From NCBI RefSeq assembly GCF_019969685.1, contig NZ_JAHXYZ010000001.1, positions 1,922,001-1,986,000 of the forward strand: DNA of 64,000 nucleotides. Direction: 5' to 3'. This stretch comes from Microbacterium sp. EST19A (lineage in GTDB: Bacteria; Actinomycetota; Actinomycetes; Actinomycetales; Microbacteriaceae). A program made the position numbers and the translations under genes. The notes under the pieces were generated by a model. It saw only the letters and a program-made list of their open reading frames with translations. It made no database searches and had not been told where the DNA came from. Positions 18,067-27,442 of the stretch are shown here, in pieces; positions within the stretch are counted from its first letter, which is position 1, and each line of letters opens with the position of its first letter.

Positions 18067-18286
18067 TGACGCCGTGGCCATCGGCGTCGTGATCGACGAT
18101 CAGGAATTGCACGTTCGGATGAAGGACGGACGCACGATCAGCGCCCCCCTCGACTGGTTTCCTCGTCTCGCGGGCGGGACCCCCGCGGAGCGCCTGGACT
18201 GGCGTCTCATCGGCGCGGGAGAAGGCATCCACTGGCGGCAACTGGATGAGGACATCTCGATTCCGGCTCTGCTCCGGGGTCGCTGA
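18050..18286 (+). CDS. DUF2442 protein
   Basis: This 78-residue partner of the DUF4160 gene has the DUF2442 layout: a short beta-rich N-terminus (DQELHVRMKDGRTISAPLDWFPRL) and a C-terminal IHWRQLDEDISIPALLRG. GAGGAGG at 18037-18043 lies within the upstream gene, 6 bases before the ATG. Its small size and tight overlap favour a complex with the DUF4160 protein. The function is unproven. Confidence 0.85.
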   Translation: MSTSVDDAVAIGVVIDDQELHVRMKDGRTISAPLDWFPRLAGGTPAERLDWRLIGAGEGIHWRQLDEDISIPALLRGR

Positions 18287-18429
18287 GCGGGCCTCTCTCC
18301 GAGATCCGGATGAACGCGTTCTCGCGACCGTGACCCGGTTCAGTCGAGCCGGGGTGTGAAGGGCCGCCCGTTAGGGTGGATGATCGGCGGCTGTCCGGTC
18401 GCATCATCCGATCCCGAGGAGCATCCGTC

Positions 18430-19899
18430 GTGATCCGCACACCCTCCGCGCGCACGCGTGGTTTCGGCCGCACCGCCATCGCCGCCGCGCTCACCGCGTT
18501 CGTCGCCGTCGGCGCCCTTCTCGGCGGAGCCTCGAGCGCCGTCGCCGCCGAAGACGGCGAGAAGTACGTCATCGGCACCGACACCACGTTCGCCCCGTTC
18601 GAGTTCACCGATGCGAGCGGCGACCTCGTCGGCATCGACATGGACCTGCTCCGCGCGATCGCGAAGGACCAGGGCTTCGAGGTCGAGATCCGGCAGCTCG
18701 GGTTCGACGCCGCCGTGCAGGCGCTGCAGGCCAACCAGGTGGATGCCGTCATGGCCGGCATGTCGATCACCGACGAGCGCAAGCAGACCTTCGACTTCAG
18801 CGACCCGTACTTCACCAGCGGCATCCAGCTCGGTGTTCTCGAGTCCAGTGACATCCAGTCCCTCGACGACCTCGACGGCGAAGCCGTGGCGGTCAAGACC
18901 GGCACCCAGGGTCAGACCTTCGCCGAGGAGAACCAGGACGAGTACGGCTTCAAAGTCACCCCGTACTCCGACACGACCGACATGGTGGATGCCGTGAAGG
19001 CCGGCCAGGCGGTCGGCTACTTCGAGGACTTCCCGGTGCTGGCGTACGGCATCCAGCAGGGCTCCGGATTCCGCCTCGTCGGAGAGCCCGAGCTCGGCGG
19101 CGAGTACGGCTTCGCGGTCAACAAGGGCATGAACCCCGAGCTGATCGAGATGTTCAACGCGGGTCTCGCGAACCTGCAGGAATCCGGCGAGTACGACAAG
19201 ATCGTCGACACCTACCTCGCGGGCGGTGAGACGTCGACGCAGGCGACCGACATCTTCTCGGTCGCGGTGCAGTACTGGCCCGCCCTCATGCAGGGTCTCT
19301 GGCTCACGATCCTCGCCACGCTCGTCGCGCTCGTCGCCGCGTTCATCCTCGGACTGGTGTTCGGCTTCGGCCGCATCTCAAAGTTCCTGCCGTTCCGCTG
19401 GCTCGCGACCGCGTACGTCTTCGTGTTCCGCGGCACGCCGATCCTCGTGCAGGCGTTCTTCGTGTTCTTCGCCATCCCGCAGCTGTTCCCCGGTCTGACC
19501 TTCAACCCCTTCGTCGCCGGTGCGATCACGCTGTCGCTCAACACGGGCGCGTACATGACCGAGATCATCCGCGGCGGCATCCAGGCGGTCGATCCGGGGC
19601 AGGCCGAGGCCTCGCGCTCGCTCGGCCTCGGGCACTGGAAGACGATGCAGAAGGTCGTGCTCCCGCAGGCGTTCCGCATCATGATCCCGTCGTTCGTGAA
19701 CCAGGGCATCATCACCCTCAAGGACACGTCGCTGATCAGCGTCATCGGTCTGGCCGAGCTCACCTTCGTGTCGCGCCAGATCATCGCCTCCACGTACCTG
19801 TCGGCGCAGGTGCTGACCATCGTCGCCATCATCTACTTCGTCGTGATCACGCTGCTGACGCTGCTCGCGAACCGCCTGGAGAGGAAGTTCAACGCATGA
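18430..19899 (+). CDS. Amino-acid ABC importer: substrate-binding domain fused to permease
   Basis: One chain carries both the extracellular binding domain and the membrane domain. Residues 1-39 are a signal peptide or anchor ending ASSAVA. Residues ~45-265 are a family-3 solute-binding domain ([20 protein letters not shown]; a GlnH/FliY-type fold). Residues ~285-489 form a His/Glu/Gln-type permease with about five membrane segments and the EAA loop [20 protein letters not shown]. This matches GlnP-type fusions of Gram-positive bacteria. GTG 18430 is chosen because GAGGAG at 18416-18421 precedes it. It overlaps the ATPase gene by 4 bases. Glutamine or another polar amino acid is likely. Confidence 0.92.
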   Translation: MIRTPSARTRGFGRTAIAAALTAFVAVGALLGGASSAVAAEDGEKYVIGTDTTFAPFEFTDASGDLVGIDMDLLRAIAKDQGFEVEIRQLGFDAAVQALQANQVDAVMAGMSITDERKQTFDFSDPYFTSGIQLGVLESSDIQSLDDLDGEAVAVKTGTQGQTFAEENQDEYGFKVTPYSDTTDMVDAVKAGQAVGYFEDFPVLAYGIQQGSGFRLVGEPELGGEYGFAVNKGMNPELIEMFNAGLANLQESGEYDKIVDTYLAGGETSTQATDIFSVAVQYWPALMQGLWLTILATLVALVAAFILGLVFGFGRISKFLPFRWLATAYVFVFRGTPILVQAFFVFFAIPQLFPGLTFNPFVAGAITLSLNTGAYMTEIIRGGIQAVDPGQAEASRSLGLGHWKTMQKVVLPQAFRIMIPSFVNQGIITLKDTSLISVIGLAELTFVSRQIIASTYLSAQVLTIVAIIYFVVITLLTLLANRLERKFNA

Positions 19900-20624
19900 G
19901 CAAGATCGAGGTCAAGGATCTGCACAAGTCGTTCGGTGACAACCAGGTGCTCAAGGGCATCGACCTGGCTGTCGAAGACGGAGAGGTCGTCGCGGTCATC
20001 GGTCCGTCGGGCTCCGGCAAGTCGACGCTGCTGCGCTGCCTGAACAAGCTGGAGGAGCCCACGTCGGGCCACATCGTCATCGACGGCGTCGACCTCACCG
20101 ACAAGAGCGTCAAGCTCGACGAGGTGCGTCAGCGCATCGGCATGGTGTTCCAGCACTTCAACCTCTTCCCGCACATGACCGTGCTGGAGAACATCACGCT
20201 GGCGCCGATCGAGCTGGGCAAGCTGTCGAAGGCCGACGCACGCTCGCGGGCGATGTCGCTCCTCGAGCGCGTGGGTCTGGCGGAGAAGGCTGATGCGAAG
20301 CCGGCATCCCTCTCCGGTGGTCAGAAGCAGCGTGTGGCGATCGCCCGCGCGCTCGCGATGGACCCCGAGATCATGCTGTTCGACGAGGCGACGAGCGCAC
20401 TCGACCCCGAGATGGTGGGCGAGGTGCTGCAGGTCATCCGCGACCTCGCCTCGGGCGGCATGACGATGGTGCTGGTCACGCACGAGATGGGCTTCGCCCG
20501 TGAGGTCTCCGGTCGCACGGTCTTCATGGACGGCGGCGTCGTCGTCGAGGAGGCCCCGCCCGCCGAGCTGTTCGGCGCCCCGAAGAACGAGCGCCTGAAG
20601 GACTTCCTCTCGAAGGTGCTCTGA
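19896..20624 (+). CDS. glnQ: Amino-acid ABC importer ATP-binding protein
   Basis: This is the cytosolic ATPase of the polar amino-acid importer, 242 residues. Walker [10 protein letters not shown] (about 33-41), the signature LSGGQKQR, Walker [15 protein letters not shown] and the switch His in LVTHEM are all present. It starts within the fusion-permease stop codon (ATGA), so the two genes make a complete importer. It is convergent with an MFS gene, 13 bases apart. The glnQ symbol is by family, not proven substrate. Confidence 0.92.
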   Translation: MSKIEVKDLHKSFGDNQVLKGIDLAVEDGEVVAVIGPSGSGKSTLLRCLNKLEEPTSGHIVIDGVDLTDKSVKLDEVRQRIGMVFQHFNLFPHMTVLENITLAPIELGKLSKADARSRAMSLLERVGLAEKADAKPASLSGGQKQRVAIARALAMDPEIMLFDEATSALDPEMVGEVLQVIRDLASGGMTMVLVTHEMGFAREVSGRTVFMDGGVVVEEAPPAELFGAPKNERLKDFLSKVL

Positions 20625-20637
20625 GGGGGCGTGTCGG

Positions 20638-21984
20638 CTAGTCGGCGAGGGGCTGCGCGGGCGCGACGGCGGGTTCGGATGCTGCCGCTCGAGGCCCGTG
20701 GCGCCGGATCGTCGCGCTGACCAGGGCCGCGACGGCGCACAACCCGGCGGCGGCGAACCACGCGAACGTGTACTGGCCGGTCTGGTCGCGCACGATCCCG
20801 GCGAGGATCGACGCGATGCCGGCGCCGATCTGGTGCGCGGCGAAGACCCAGCCGAACACGAGAGGTCCCTTCGCGCCGAAGACCTCACGGCACAGGGCGA
20901 TGGTCGGCGGGACGGTCGCGACCCAGTCGAGCCCGTAGATGACGATGAAGACGACGATGCTCGGCTGCACCTCTGCCGAGAGCAGGCTGGGCAGGAACAG
21001 CAGGCTCACTCCGCGCAGCGCGTAGTAGGCCGCGAGCAGGATGCGCGGGTTGACGCGGTCGGTCAGCCAGCCCGAGAACACGGTTCCGGCGATGTCGAAG
21101 ATGCCGACGACCGCGAGCAGACCGGCGGCCGTGGTCGTCGGCATCCCGTGATCGTGCGCGCTCGGGATGAAGTGCGTGCCGATGAGGCCGTTGGTCGTCG
21201 CGCCGCAGATCGCGAAGCCGATCGCGAGCGCCCAGAACGTGCGGGTGCGTGCGGCTTCGCGCAGCGTGTTCAGGGCGAGCTTCGCGGCGTCCCACGCCGA
21301 ACCGCGTGGCGTGGGTGCCGGGGCGACGTAGGGTTCCGTCTCGCCGTAGCGCGTGACGCCGAGGTCGCTCGGACGGTTGCGCAGGAAGATCCAGACCAGC
21401 GGCGCGACGGCGAGCGCGCCTCCCGCGATGATGAAGGATGCTCCGCGCCACCCGATGTCCTCAGCCGCGGCGGCGATCACCGGCAGGAAGATGAGCTGTC
21501 CGGTCGCGCTCCCGGCGGTGAGCACACCCGAGACGAGACCGCGACGGGTCGCGAACCAGGTGTCGGTGATGGTGGCCGCGAACACGAGCGCCATCGATCC
21601 GGTGCCGAGGCCGATCAGCACGCCCCACGTGAGGATCAGCTGCCCCGGCGTCGCGACCAGCACGCTCAGAGCTGCGCCGGCGCCGATCACGAACAGGGCG
21701 ACGACCGTGACCGCACGGATGCCGAATCGCTGCATGAGGGCGGCCGCGAAGGGAGCGATCAGCCCGTAGAGCAGGAGGTTGATCGAGACGGCGAGCGAGA
21801 GCTCGGCCGTCGTCCAGCCGAACTCCTCTTCGAGCGGCACCATGAGCACGCCGGGCGCGGCACGGAAGCCCGCGGCTCCGATCAGCGCGATCAGCGCGAC
21901 GAGGGCGACGGTCCAGGCGGGATGGAAGCGGCGGGGTCGCGCGGGGGGCGTGACCGTGGGCTCCTCCACCGATTCGGCGGTCAT
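20638..21984 (-). CDS. MFS transporter, monocarboxylate/oxalate-formate antiporter-like
   Basis: The 448-residue carrier has 12 predicted membrane segments, with cytoplasmic tails rich in Pro and Ala. The first half shows GFRAAPGVLMVPLEEEFGWTT and later GVLTAGSATGQLIFLPV, patterns seen in monocarboxylate-type MFS proteins. The ATG at 21982-21984 overlaps the stop of the HxlR regulator by 4 bases, so it is the second gene of a regulator-transporter operon. The substrate is unknown. Confidence 0.85.
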   Translation of the reverse strand: MTAESVEEPTVTPPARPRRFHPAWTVALVALIALIGAAGFRAAPGVLMVPLEEEFGWTTAELSLAVSINLLLYGLIAPFAAALMQRFGIRAVTVVALFVIGAGAALSVLVATPGQLILTWGVLIGLGTGSMALVFAATITDTWFATRRGLVSGVLTAGSATGQLIFLPVIAAAAEDIGWRGASFIIAGGALAVAPLVWIFLRNRPSDLGVTRYGETEPYVAPAPTPRGSAWDAAKLALNTLREAARTRTFWALAIGFAICGATTNGLIGTHFIPSAHDHGMPTTTAAGLLAVVGIFDIAGTVFSGWLTDRVNPRILLAAYYALRGVSLLFLPSLLSAEVQPSIVVFIVIYGLDWVATVPPTIALCREVFGAKGPLVFGWVFAAHQIGAGIASILAGIVRDQTGQYTFAWFAAAGLCAVAALVSATIRRHGPRAAASEPAVAPAQPLAD

Positions 21985-22454
21985 GCCGCGTCTCCGGCGA
22001 GCAGGGCGAACGAGGCGCCGCCCATGCTCTGCCGCGCCCACCGGGTGCTGTCGGCGTCGAGGGGAGCCGCGCAGTGGGTGCACCAGTCGACGGATGCCGC
22101 CGCCTCGCCGCAGCGCGCGCAGCTCACCGTGAGCCCGTAGCCGTCGTCCGGGTCGGTGATGCGGGAGAAACGTGCGTAGGCGTGCAGGATCGGGAGGGTC
22201 TCGCGTCCGGCATCCGTCAGCACGTATCCGGGCCGACTCTCGTCGTCGCGGGCCAGCAGGCCGGCGTCGACCATGGCGCTCAGCCGGCGGGCGAGCACCG
22301 AGTCGGCGGCTCCTGTGGCATCGCGCAGCTGATCGAAGCGGTTGCGGCCTGAGAAGAGCTCACGCAGGATCAGCAGCACCCACGGGTCGGCGAGCACATC
22401 GGCGGAACGGGCGATGGGGCACGTCGTGGACGACCAGTCGGAGCGGAGCGGCAT
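21981..22454 (-). CDS. HxlR-family transcriptional regulator with a C-terminal zinc-ribbon-like segment
   Basis: The winged helix (residues ~10-100) begins CPIARSADVLADPWVLLILRELFSG, the HxlR signature including the conserved N-terminal Cys. The C-terminus has CARCGEAAASVDWCTHC, two CxxC pairs that look like a small zinc ribbon. The 157-residue protein starts at ATG 22452-22454. It is followed directly by the MFS gene. A thiol or metal could affect its activity, but that is inference. Confidence 0.88.
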   Translation of the reverse strand: MPLRSDWSSTTCPIARSADVLADPWVLLILRELFSGRNRFDQLRDATGAADSVLARRLSAMVDAGLLARDDESRPGYVLTDAGRETLPILHAYARFSRITDPDDGYGLTVSCARCGEAAASVDWCTHCAAPLDADSTRWARQSMGGASFALLAGDAA

Positions 22455-22460
22455 CCGCTT

Positions 22461-22489
22461 ACTTTCTTGAAGAAAGCTGCGGAAGTCAA
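22461..22489 (-). promoter_or_regulatory. Promoter with palindromic operator for the hxlR-MFS operon
   Basis: On the minus strand, -35 TTGACT (22484-22489) and -10 GAAAGT (22461-22466) are 17 bases apart. The -10 ends 6 bases before the ATG, so the message is probably leaderless. The dyad CTTTCTTGAAGAAAG (22462-22476, 7-base arms, 1-base centre) covers the -10 and part of the spacer, and is a good candidate HxlR site. Confidence 0.68.
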
Positions 22490-22555
22490 GCGTGCAGCGT
22501 CCGGAAATCGGAAGATGGCAGGAATCCCGGGAGGATTCGTCAGGAATCCGCCGGA

Positions 22556-23833
22556 CTACTCCGCGACGCGGGCCGCGATGTCGGTGCGGTGGTGCGAGCC
22601 GTCGAGCGCGATGCGGCTGATTGCGTCGTAGGCGCGCTCGCGTGCGGTGCGGAAGTCGGATGCCACGGCGACGACGCTCAGCACGCGTCCGCCCGAGGCG
22701 ACGAGTGATCCGCCGGGAGCATCCGGGCTCGCGGTCGCGGCGTGCGCGAGATGCACGCCCTCGACGGCGGCGGCATCCGCGAGTCCCTCGATCGGGCGTC
22801 CGGTCTGCGGTGCCTCCGGGTAGCCCTCGCTCGCGAGCACCACCGTGATCGCGACGTCGTCGAGGAAGACGGGCTCCGGCTGGTCCTCGAGAGTGCCGGA
22901 TGCCGCGGCGAACAGCAGCTCCGACAGCGGGGTGACCAGCCGCGGCAGCACGACCTGCGTCTCGGGGTCGCCGAACCGGGCGTTGAACTCGATGACGCGC
23001 ACACCGGCGGGGGTGAGGATGAGCCCGGCGTAGAGAAGTCCGATGAACGGGGTGCCCTCGGCATCGAGCTGACGGATCACCGGGAGGGCGACGTCGCGGG
23101 TGACCTCGTCGACGAAGGCCTGCTCGCTGCCGAACTGCTCGGCGAGCCACGGCAGCGGCGAGTACGCGCCCATGCCGCCGGTGTTGGGGCCCTCGTCGCC
23201 GTCGAGCGCGCGCTTGAAGTCCTGCGCGGGGCTGAGCGCGCGGACGGTGTCGCCGTCGCTCAGGAAGAACAGCGACACCTCGGGACCGGAGAGGAACTCC
23301 TCCACGAGCACCGGGCCTGCGGGAAGGTAGTGCTCGGCGTGCGCGAGAGCCTCGGCGCGGTCGGACGTGACGATGACGCCCTTGCCCGCGGCGAGTCCGT
23401 CGGCCTTGACCACATACGGCGCGCCGAGCTCGTCGAAAGCGGCCTCGACGTCGGCGGTGCGGGAGGCGCGCACCGCGCGGCCGGTCGGCACGCCCGCGGC
23501 ATCCATGACCCGCTTGGCGAACGCCTTCGAGCCCTCGAGCTGAGCCGCCGCCTTGCCGGGGCCGAACACCGGTACGCCGTGCGCACGCAGCGCATCCGCG
23601 ACGCCGGCGACCAGCGGAGCCTCGGGGCCGACGACGACGAGGTTGATCGCGTGCTCGTTGGCGAACGCGGTGACCGCCGCACCGTCGAGCGGATCGACCG
23701 AGACGGGGGTGGCATCCTGCGCGATGCCGGCATTGCCGGGAGAGACGAAGATCTCGTGCTCCGCCTGCTCCGCTCGCAGGGCGAGGATGATCGCGTGCTC
23801 ACGGGCACCGGAACCGAGGACGAGAATCTTCAC
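22556..23833 (-). CDS. purD: Phosphoribosylamine-glycine ligase
   Basis: PurD joins glycine to phosphoribosylamine with ATP in purine synthesis. The 425-residue ATP-grasp protein opens MKILVLGSGAREHAI, contains FGPGKAAAQLEGSKAFAKRVM (about residues 90-110), VKADGLAAGKGV and the catalytic FNARFGDPETQ. It starts at GTG 23831-23833, six bases after a -10-like TAGGCT (23840-23845), so it is probably leaderless. Nearly the same 12-base promoter block precedes purM. Confidence 0.97.
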   Translation of the reverse strand: MKILVLGSGAREHAIILALRAEQAEHEIFVSPGNAGIAQDATPVSVDPLDGAAVTAFANEHAINLVVVGPEAPLVAGVADALRAHGVPVFGPGKAAAQLEGSKAFAKRVMDAAGVPTGRAVRASRTADVEAAFDELGAPYVVKADGLAAGKGVIVTSDRAEALAHAEHYLPAGPVLVEEFLSGPEVSLFFLSDGDTVRALSPAQDFKRALDGDEGPNTGGMGAYSPLPWLAEQFGSEQAFVDEVTRDVALPVIRQLDAEGTPFIGLLYAGLILTPAGVRVIEFNARFGDPETQVVLPRLVTPLSELLFAAASGTLEDQPEPVFLDDVAITVVLASEGYPEAPQTGRPIEGLADAAAVEGVHLAHAATASPDAPGGSLVASGGRVLSVVAVASDFRTARERAYDAISRIALDGSHHRTDIAARVAE

Positions 23834-23885
23834 CGGTCCAGCCTACCGAGGGTGGCCGTCGCGTTTCGGTGCGCGAGTCCTCGGC

Positions 23886-24566
23886 TCAGAGCTCGATCGG
23901 CCGCTCGTCCGTCCGATCCCACGGGAGGGTCCAGCCGGCGGCATCGAAGAGGGCGTCGAGCACCATGGCGGTGAAGCCCCAGACGATCGTGCCGTCGACA
24001 TCGAACGCCGGACCCCGGAAGGTCTGCCCCAGGCGGTGCAGCGTCGACGTGAACCGCGTCTCGGGGTCGAGCAGCTGTGCGACCGGCACGCGGAACACCT
24101 CGACCGTCTCGGCATGGTCGACCGCGACGACGCGCGAGGGCGACCGCCACCAGCCGAGCACCGGCGTGACGAGGTGGTTGCTCGCCGCGAGCGGGATCTC
24201 GGGCAGCGTCGCCAGCACCTCGACGCCCGACGGGTCGAGGCCGGTCTCCTCCTGGGCTTCGCGGAGCGCGGTGGCCACGGCGTCGGCATCCTGCTCCTCG
24301 CGTCGTCCGCCGGGGAACGAGACCTGCCCCGGATGCGACGAGAGGGTGGCGGCGCGGCGCTGCAGCAGCACATCGAGATCGGCGGCCACGGTCAACTCGT
24401 CGGTCTCCGCCGGGATGCTGTCGAGCCGGCCGAACAGCACCAGGACGGATGCCGGGTGGGCGCCGTCGAATACCGCGGGGAAGCCCCGCGTCCACCCGTC
24501 AGTGCGCTGCGCGGTGGCGAGCAGCTCGGCGCGTGCGCCATGCAGGGTGTCGGGATCGGGGGTCAT
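23886..24566 (-). CDS. Nudix hydrolase, CoA pyrophosphatase (NudL) type
   Basis: The 226-residue cytosolic Nudix enzyme is likely to cleave coenzyme A or its derivatives. The CoA-diphosphatase motif LLQRRAATLSSHPGQVSFPGG (its last part SSHPGQVSFPGG near residue 80) runs directly into the Nudix box ending ALREAQEETGL (about 102-112). ATG 24564-24566 follows a -10-like TAGGCT (24574-24579) by seven bases, suggesting leaderless translation. It is divergent from the SCP-like gene. Confidence 0.9.
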   Translation of the reverse strand: MTPDPDTLHGARAELLATAQRTDGWTRGFPAVFDGAHPASVLVLFGRLDSIPAETDELTVAADLDVLLQRRAATLSSHPGQVSFPGGRREEQDADAVATALREAQEETGLDPSGVEVLATLPEIPLAASNHLVTPVLGWWRSPSRVVAVDHAETVEVFRVPVAQLLDPETRFTSTLHRLGQTFRGPAFDVDGTIVWGFTAMVLDALFDAAGWTLPWDRTDERPIEL

Positions 24567-24625
24567 CGAGTCGAGCCTATGCCTGCTGCAGTGACGAAAG
24601 GGGCGTGCGCGTCGCGCGGATTCGT

Positions 24626-24670
24626 GCGCTTCGCGAGGACGGATTCGCGGCATTCGTCCTCGCGAAGCGC
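24626..24670. repeat. Intergenic inverted repeat
   Basis: Perfect 16-base arms 24626-24641 and 24655-24670 (GCGCTTCGCGAGGACG and its complement) enclose a 13-base loop. It lies between two divergent genes, so a terminator role is unlikely. It may be a dispersed palindromic element or a regulatory site. Flanking partial copies (GCGAGGCGCC, 24681-24690) add to its repetitive look. Confidence 0.8.
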
Positions 24671-24719
24671 CCATCCCCTCGCGAGGCGCCCGGGCGACCG
24701 GCGGCGTACCCTCGATCTC

Positions 24720-25091
24720 ATGCCTTCCCGCAAGATCGACATCATCACCGGACGCACGGCTCTCGACGCCGTACGCGCCGCGGATGCCGCGGGCACGACA
24801 CCGCAGCGCACCGACCTCGCGACCGCGGTGCGGTACCTGCTGCAGCTGCTCGACGAGAAGGCGCCGGGCAACAGCGTCGAGGTGCGGGTGCCGCCGTTCG
24901 GTGCGGTGCAGGTCATCCAGGGTCCTCGGCACACGCGCGGCACCCCGCCGAACGTCGTCGAGATGGATGCCGCCACCTGGATCGCCGTCGCGACCGGTGC
25001 GGAGGTCTGGACGGATGCCGAGACGGCAGGACGCATCGCCGCCTCAGGCACCCGCGCCAGCCTCGTCGACGTGCTGCCGCTGCGGCCGTAG
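24720..25091 (+). CDS. Sterol-carrier-protein-like small protein (SCP_3 type)
   Basis: The 123-residue protein fits the actinobacterial 'sterol carrier family' pattern: a helical N-terminus (TDLATAVRYLLQLLDEKAPG), then VEVRVPPFGAVQVIQGPRHT, RGTPPNVVEMD and a C-terminal helix. Family membership suggests binding of a hydrophobic or anionic ligand; no function is established. The ATG lies seven bases after a -10-like TACCCT (24707-24712), so it is probably leaderless. Confidence 0.82.
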   Translation: MPSRKIDIITGRTALDAVRAADAAGTTPQRTDLATAVRYLLQLLDEKAPGNSVEVRVPPFGAVQVIQGPRHTRGTPPNVVEMDAATWIAVATGAEVWTDAETAGRIAASGTRASLVDVLPLRP

Positions 25092-25105
25092 CACCGGGGC
25101 TGAGC

Positions 25106-25144
25106 CCCTTCGACAAGCTCAGGGACCCAAGTCTGGGATCCCAG
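25106..25144. repeat. REP-like element plus palindrome
   Basis: The 22-base element CCCTTCGACAAGCTCAGGGA with CC (25106-25127) is a self-complementary sequence found scattered in many bacterial genomes; related copies occur here at 52039 and 52681. It is followed by the perfect palindrome CTGGGATCCCAG (25133-25144). It begins 14 bases after the SCP-like stop and may act as a terminator. Confidence 0.82.
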
Positions 25145-25204
25145 GCGACCGGAAGACCGTCGAACGCACCGGGTAGCCTGTGCTGCACGGACGAAGGGAC
25201 CGCG

Positions 25205-25582
25205 ATGGGAAAGCGCAAGTCGCCCGAGCAGATCGCCGATGAGGAGCGTCGCTACGCACGGGCTCGCAGCGCGCGCACGCCCGAGGATTTCGCGCAGCTC
25301 GCGCTCGACCCGAATCAGGGGATCCGAGCGGTGGCGGCGATGAATCCGGCCGCCGACGAAGCAGCCCTGACCCGTTTCGCATCCGATCGGTTCTGGGGTG
25401 TGCGCATCGAGGTCGCGAAGCACGCGAACGCGACGCGCGCCATCCTCCTGGAGCTCCTCGAGTTCGACCCGCCCCGACGGGGTGTCGTGCATCACGCCGC
25501 GAAGGAGCGATTGATCGCCGAAGGCGTGCGCTTCGACGACGACGGCATTCCCCTCGTCGGAGACGGCCCCCCGGGCGCCTGA
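25205..25582 (+). CDS. Small LRV/HEAT-like helical repeat protein
   Basis: The 125-residue protein has short helical repeats of the form LALDPNQGIRAVAAMNPAAD and FASDRFWGVRIEVAKHANAT, resembling leucine-rich-variant or HEAT repeats that bind other proteins. The N-terminal 35 residues are highly charged. It has no membrane segment. ATG 25205 follows GAAGGGA by about 6 bases. The partner is unknown. Confidence 0.75.
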   Translation: MGKRKSPEQIADEERRYARARSARTPEDFAQLALDPNQGIRAVAAMNPAADEAALTRFASDRFWGVRIEVAKHANATRAILLELLEFDPPRRGVVHHAAKERLIAEGVRFDDDGIPLVGDGPPGA

Positions 25583-25598
25583 GCCATCCCGCGGGACC

Positions 25599-26372
25599 TC
25601 AGCGGCGCGCGACCACCAGCGGCACGCCCGTGACGGGGTGCGGGAAGACGTCGACGGGCTGCCCGTAGACCTCTTGGATGCGCGCCGCCGTCAGGACCTC
25701 GGCGGCCGGTCCGGATGCGACGACACGGCCCTCGGAGAGCAGGGTCACCCGATCCGCGTGCGCGAGCGCGGCGTTCAGGTCGTGCAGCACGATGGCCACG
25801 GCGATCCCGGCATCCGCTCGCGCCCGGATCAGACGCATCACGTCCTCGTGGTGCTTGAGATCGAGCGCTGCGGTCGGCTCATCGAGCAGCAGGATGCCGG
25901 TGCTCTGAGCGATGACCCGGGCGAGGGCGACGCGGGCGCGCTCGCCCCCGGAGAGCGAGGTCACGGAACGCGTGTGCAGAGCGGTCACTTCGGTGAGGTC
26001 CATCGCGGAGGCGACGACGAGGTCGTCCTCGTCGGCGGCGGGCGTGCGCGCCCACGGTGTGCGCCCCATGCGCACGACCTGCTCGGCGCTGAACGGGAAC
26101 GTCACCGTGTTCTCCTGCAGGAGCACCGCTCGCTGCCGGGCGAGAATCCTCGGGCGCAGCTCGCCGATCGGCTGACCGTCGAGGCTGACCTCGCCCGACT
26201 CCGTGGCGACGTCGCCCGCGAGCACGCCGAACAGCGTGGTCTTGCCCGCCCCGTTCGGCCCGACGAGGGCGTGTACCTCGCCGGCGTGGATGTCGATCGT
26301 GGCGTTCTCGAGGATGCTGCGCCCCTCGCCGACGCGCACCGTCAGGTCTTCGCCCCGCAGCCGCACGGTCAT
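25599..26372 (-). CDS. hmuV: Heme ABC importer ATP-binding protein
   Basis: This is the ATPase of a FecCD-type heme importer, 257 residues. Walker A GPNGAGKTT is at 38-46, then the signature LSGGERARVALARV, Walker B ILLLDEPTAALD and the switch IVLHDLN. ATG 26372 overlaps the permease stop by 4 bases; ATG 26378 is a second possibility. The operon is hmuT-hmuU-hmuV, headed by an iron box and divergent from an HtaA-type heme-binding protein. Confidence 0.94.
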   Translation of the reverse strand: MTVRLRGEDLTVRVGEGRSILENATIDIHAGEVHALVGPNGAGKTTLFGVLAGDVATESGEVSLDGQPIGELRPRILARQRAVLLQENTVTFPFSAEQVVRMGRTPWARTPAADEDDLVVASAMDLTEVTALHTRSVTSLSGGERARVALARVIAQSTGILLLDEPTAALDLKHHEDVMRLIRARADAGIAVAIVLHDLNAALAHADRVTLLSEGRVVASGPAAEVLTAARIQEVYGQPVDVFPHPVTGVPLVVARR

Positions 26373-27442
26373 GCCCATCCTCCCGAGCGTCGGCGGGTCC
26401 GGACGAGGAGCCAGAGGAAGAACGGTCCGCCCACGAGGGACGTGATCATCCCGATCGGCAGGTCGGCCAAGGGCACGGCGGTGCGGGCGACGAGGTCGGC
26501 CACGGCGATGAGCAGAGCACCACCCAGAGCAGACGCGATCACGAGGGGGAGATGCGCCGGCCCGATGATCATCCGCATCAGGTGGGGCACGACGAGACCC
26601 GCGAATCCGATGATGCCGGCGAAGGCGACGGCCGCGCAGACCAGGATCGCGACCGTCACGATGACGGCCATCCGCAGCAGCTCCACGTTCACCCCGAGGT
26701 GCCGGGCCGTGCGCTCGCCGAGGGCGAAGAGGTCGAGCGTCGGCGCGACGACGAGGGCGGCGACGACGCCGATGCCGACGAGCGGAGCGACCAGCTGGAT
26801 GTTCGCCCACAGAGCGCCGTTGAGGGAGCCGAGCTGCCAGAACACGATCTGCTCACGCGTCGAGGTCGTCCCGAGGAAGGTGAAGAACGCCATGCCCGCG
26901 CCCGCGATGGCGTTGATCGCGATGCCGGTGAGCAGCAGGGTCACGACCTCGGTGCGTCCGCCGGAGCGACTGATGAAGTAGACCGCGAGTACGGCCGCGA
27001 GGCCGCCCAGGAACGCGAAGGCGGGCGTCGTCCACATCCCGAAGGTGGCGAGGCCGAAGGTGATGCTCCCGGCCGCGCCGAGGGCCGCGCCCGACGAGAC
27101 CCCGACCACGCCGGCATCCGCCAACGGGTTGCCGAAGATCGCCTGCATCAGCACCCCCGAGACGGCGAGCGCGGCGCCGACGAGGAGTCCGAGCACGAGT
27201 CGCGGCATCCGGATGCTGTTGATCACGCCGTAATCCGTCGAGGCGGCGGGTGCCCAGGCGGTGTCGATCCCCACGCCGTGCAGGAGCACGCCGATGAGAT
27301 CGGTCGGGGAGAGGTCGTACTGCCCGCTGGTGATCGACGCGATGCAGGTGATCACGAGCGCGACAATCAGACCGACGGTCACCAGGGCGAACCGCAGCCC
27401 CCGATGCCTGGCCGGCGTCGAGGTGACGACCTCGGCGGTCAC
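26369..27442 (-). CDS. hmuU: Heme ABC importer permease (FecCD family)
   Basis: The 357-residue permease has about ten membrane segments. Typical FecCD motifs are visible: RMPRLVLGLLVGAALAVSG, FGNPLADAGVVGVSSGAALG and, near the C-terminus, ADLVARTAVPLADLPIGMIT. It overlaps hmuT and hmuV by 4 bases on each side, so all three are translationally coupled. Confidence 0.94.
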   Translation of the reverse strand: MTAEVVTSTPARHRGLRFALVTVGLIVALVITCIASITSGQYDLSPTDLIGVLLHGVGIDTAWAPAASTDYGVINSIRMPRLVLGLLVGAALAVSGVLMQAIFGNPLADAGVVGVSSGAALGAAGSITFGLATFGMWTTPAFAFLGGLAAVLAVYFISRSGGRTEVVTLLLTGIAINAIAGAGMAFFTFLGTTSTREQIVFWQLGSLNGALWANIQLVAPLVGIGVVAALVVAPTLDLFALGERTARHLGVNVELLRMAVIVTVAILVCAAVAFAGIIGFAGLVVPHLMRMIIGPAHLPLVIASALGGALLIAVADLVARTAVPLADLPIGMITSLVGGPFFLWLLVRTRRRSGGWA

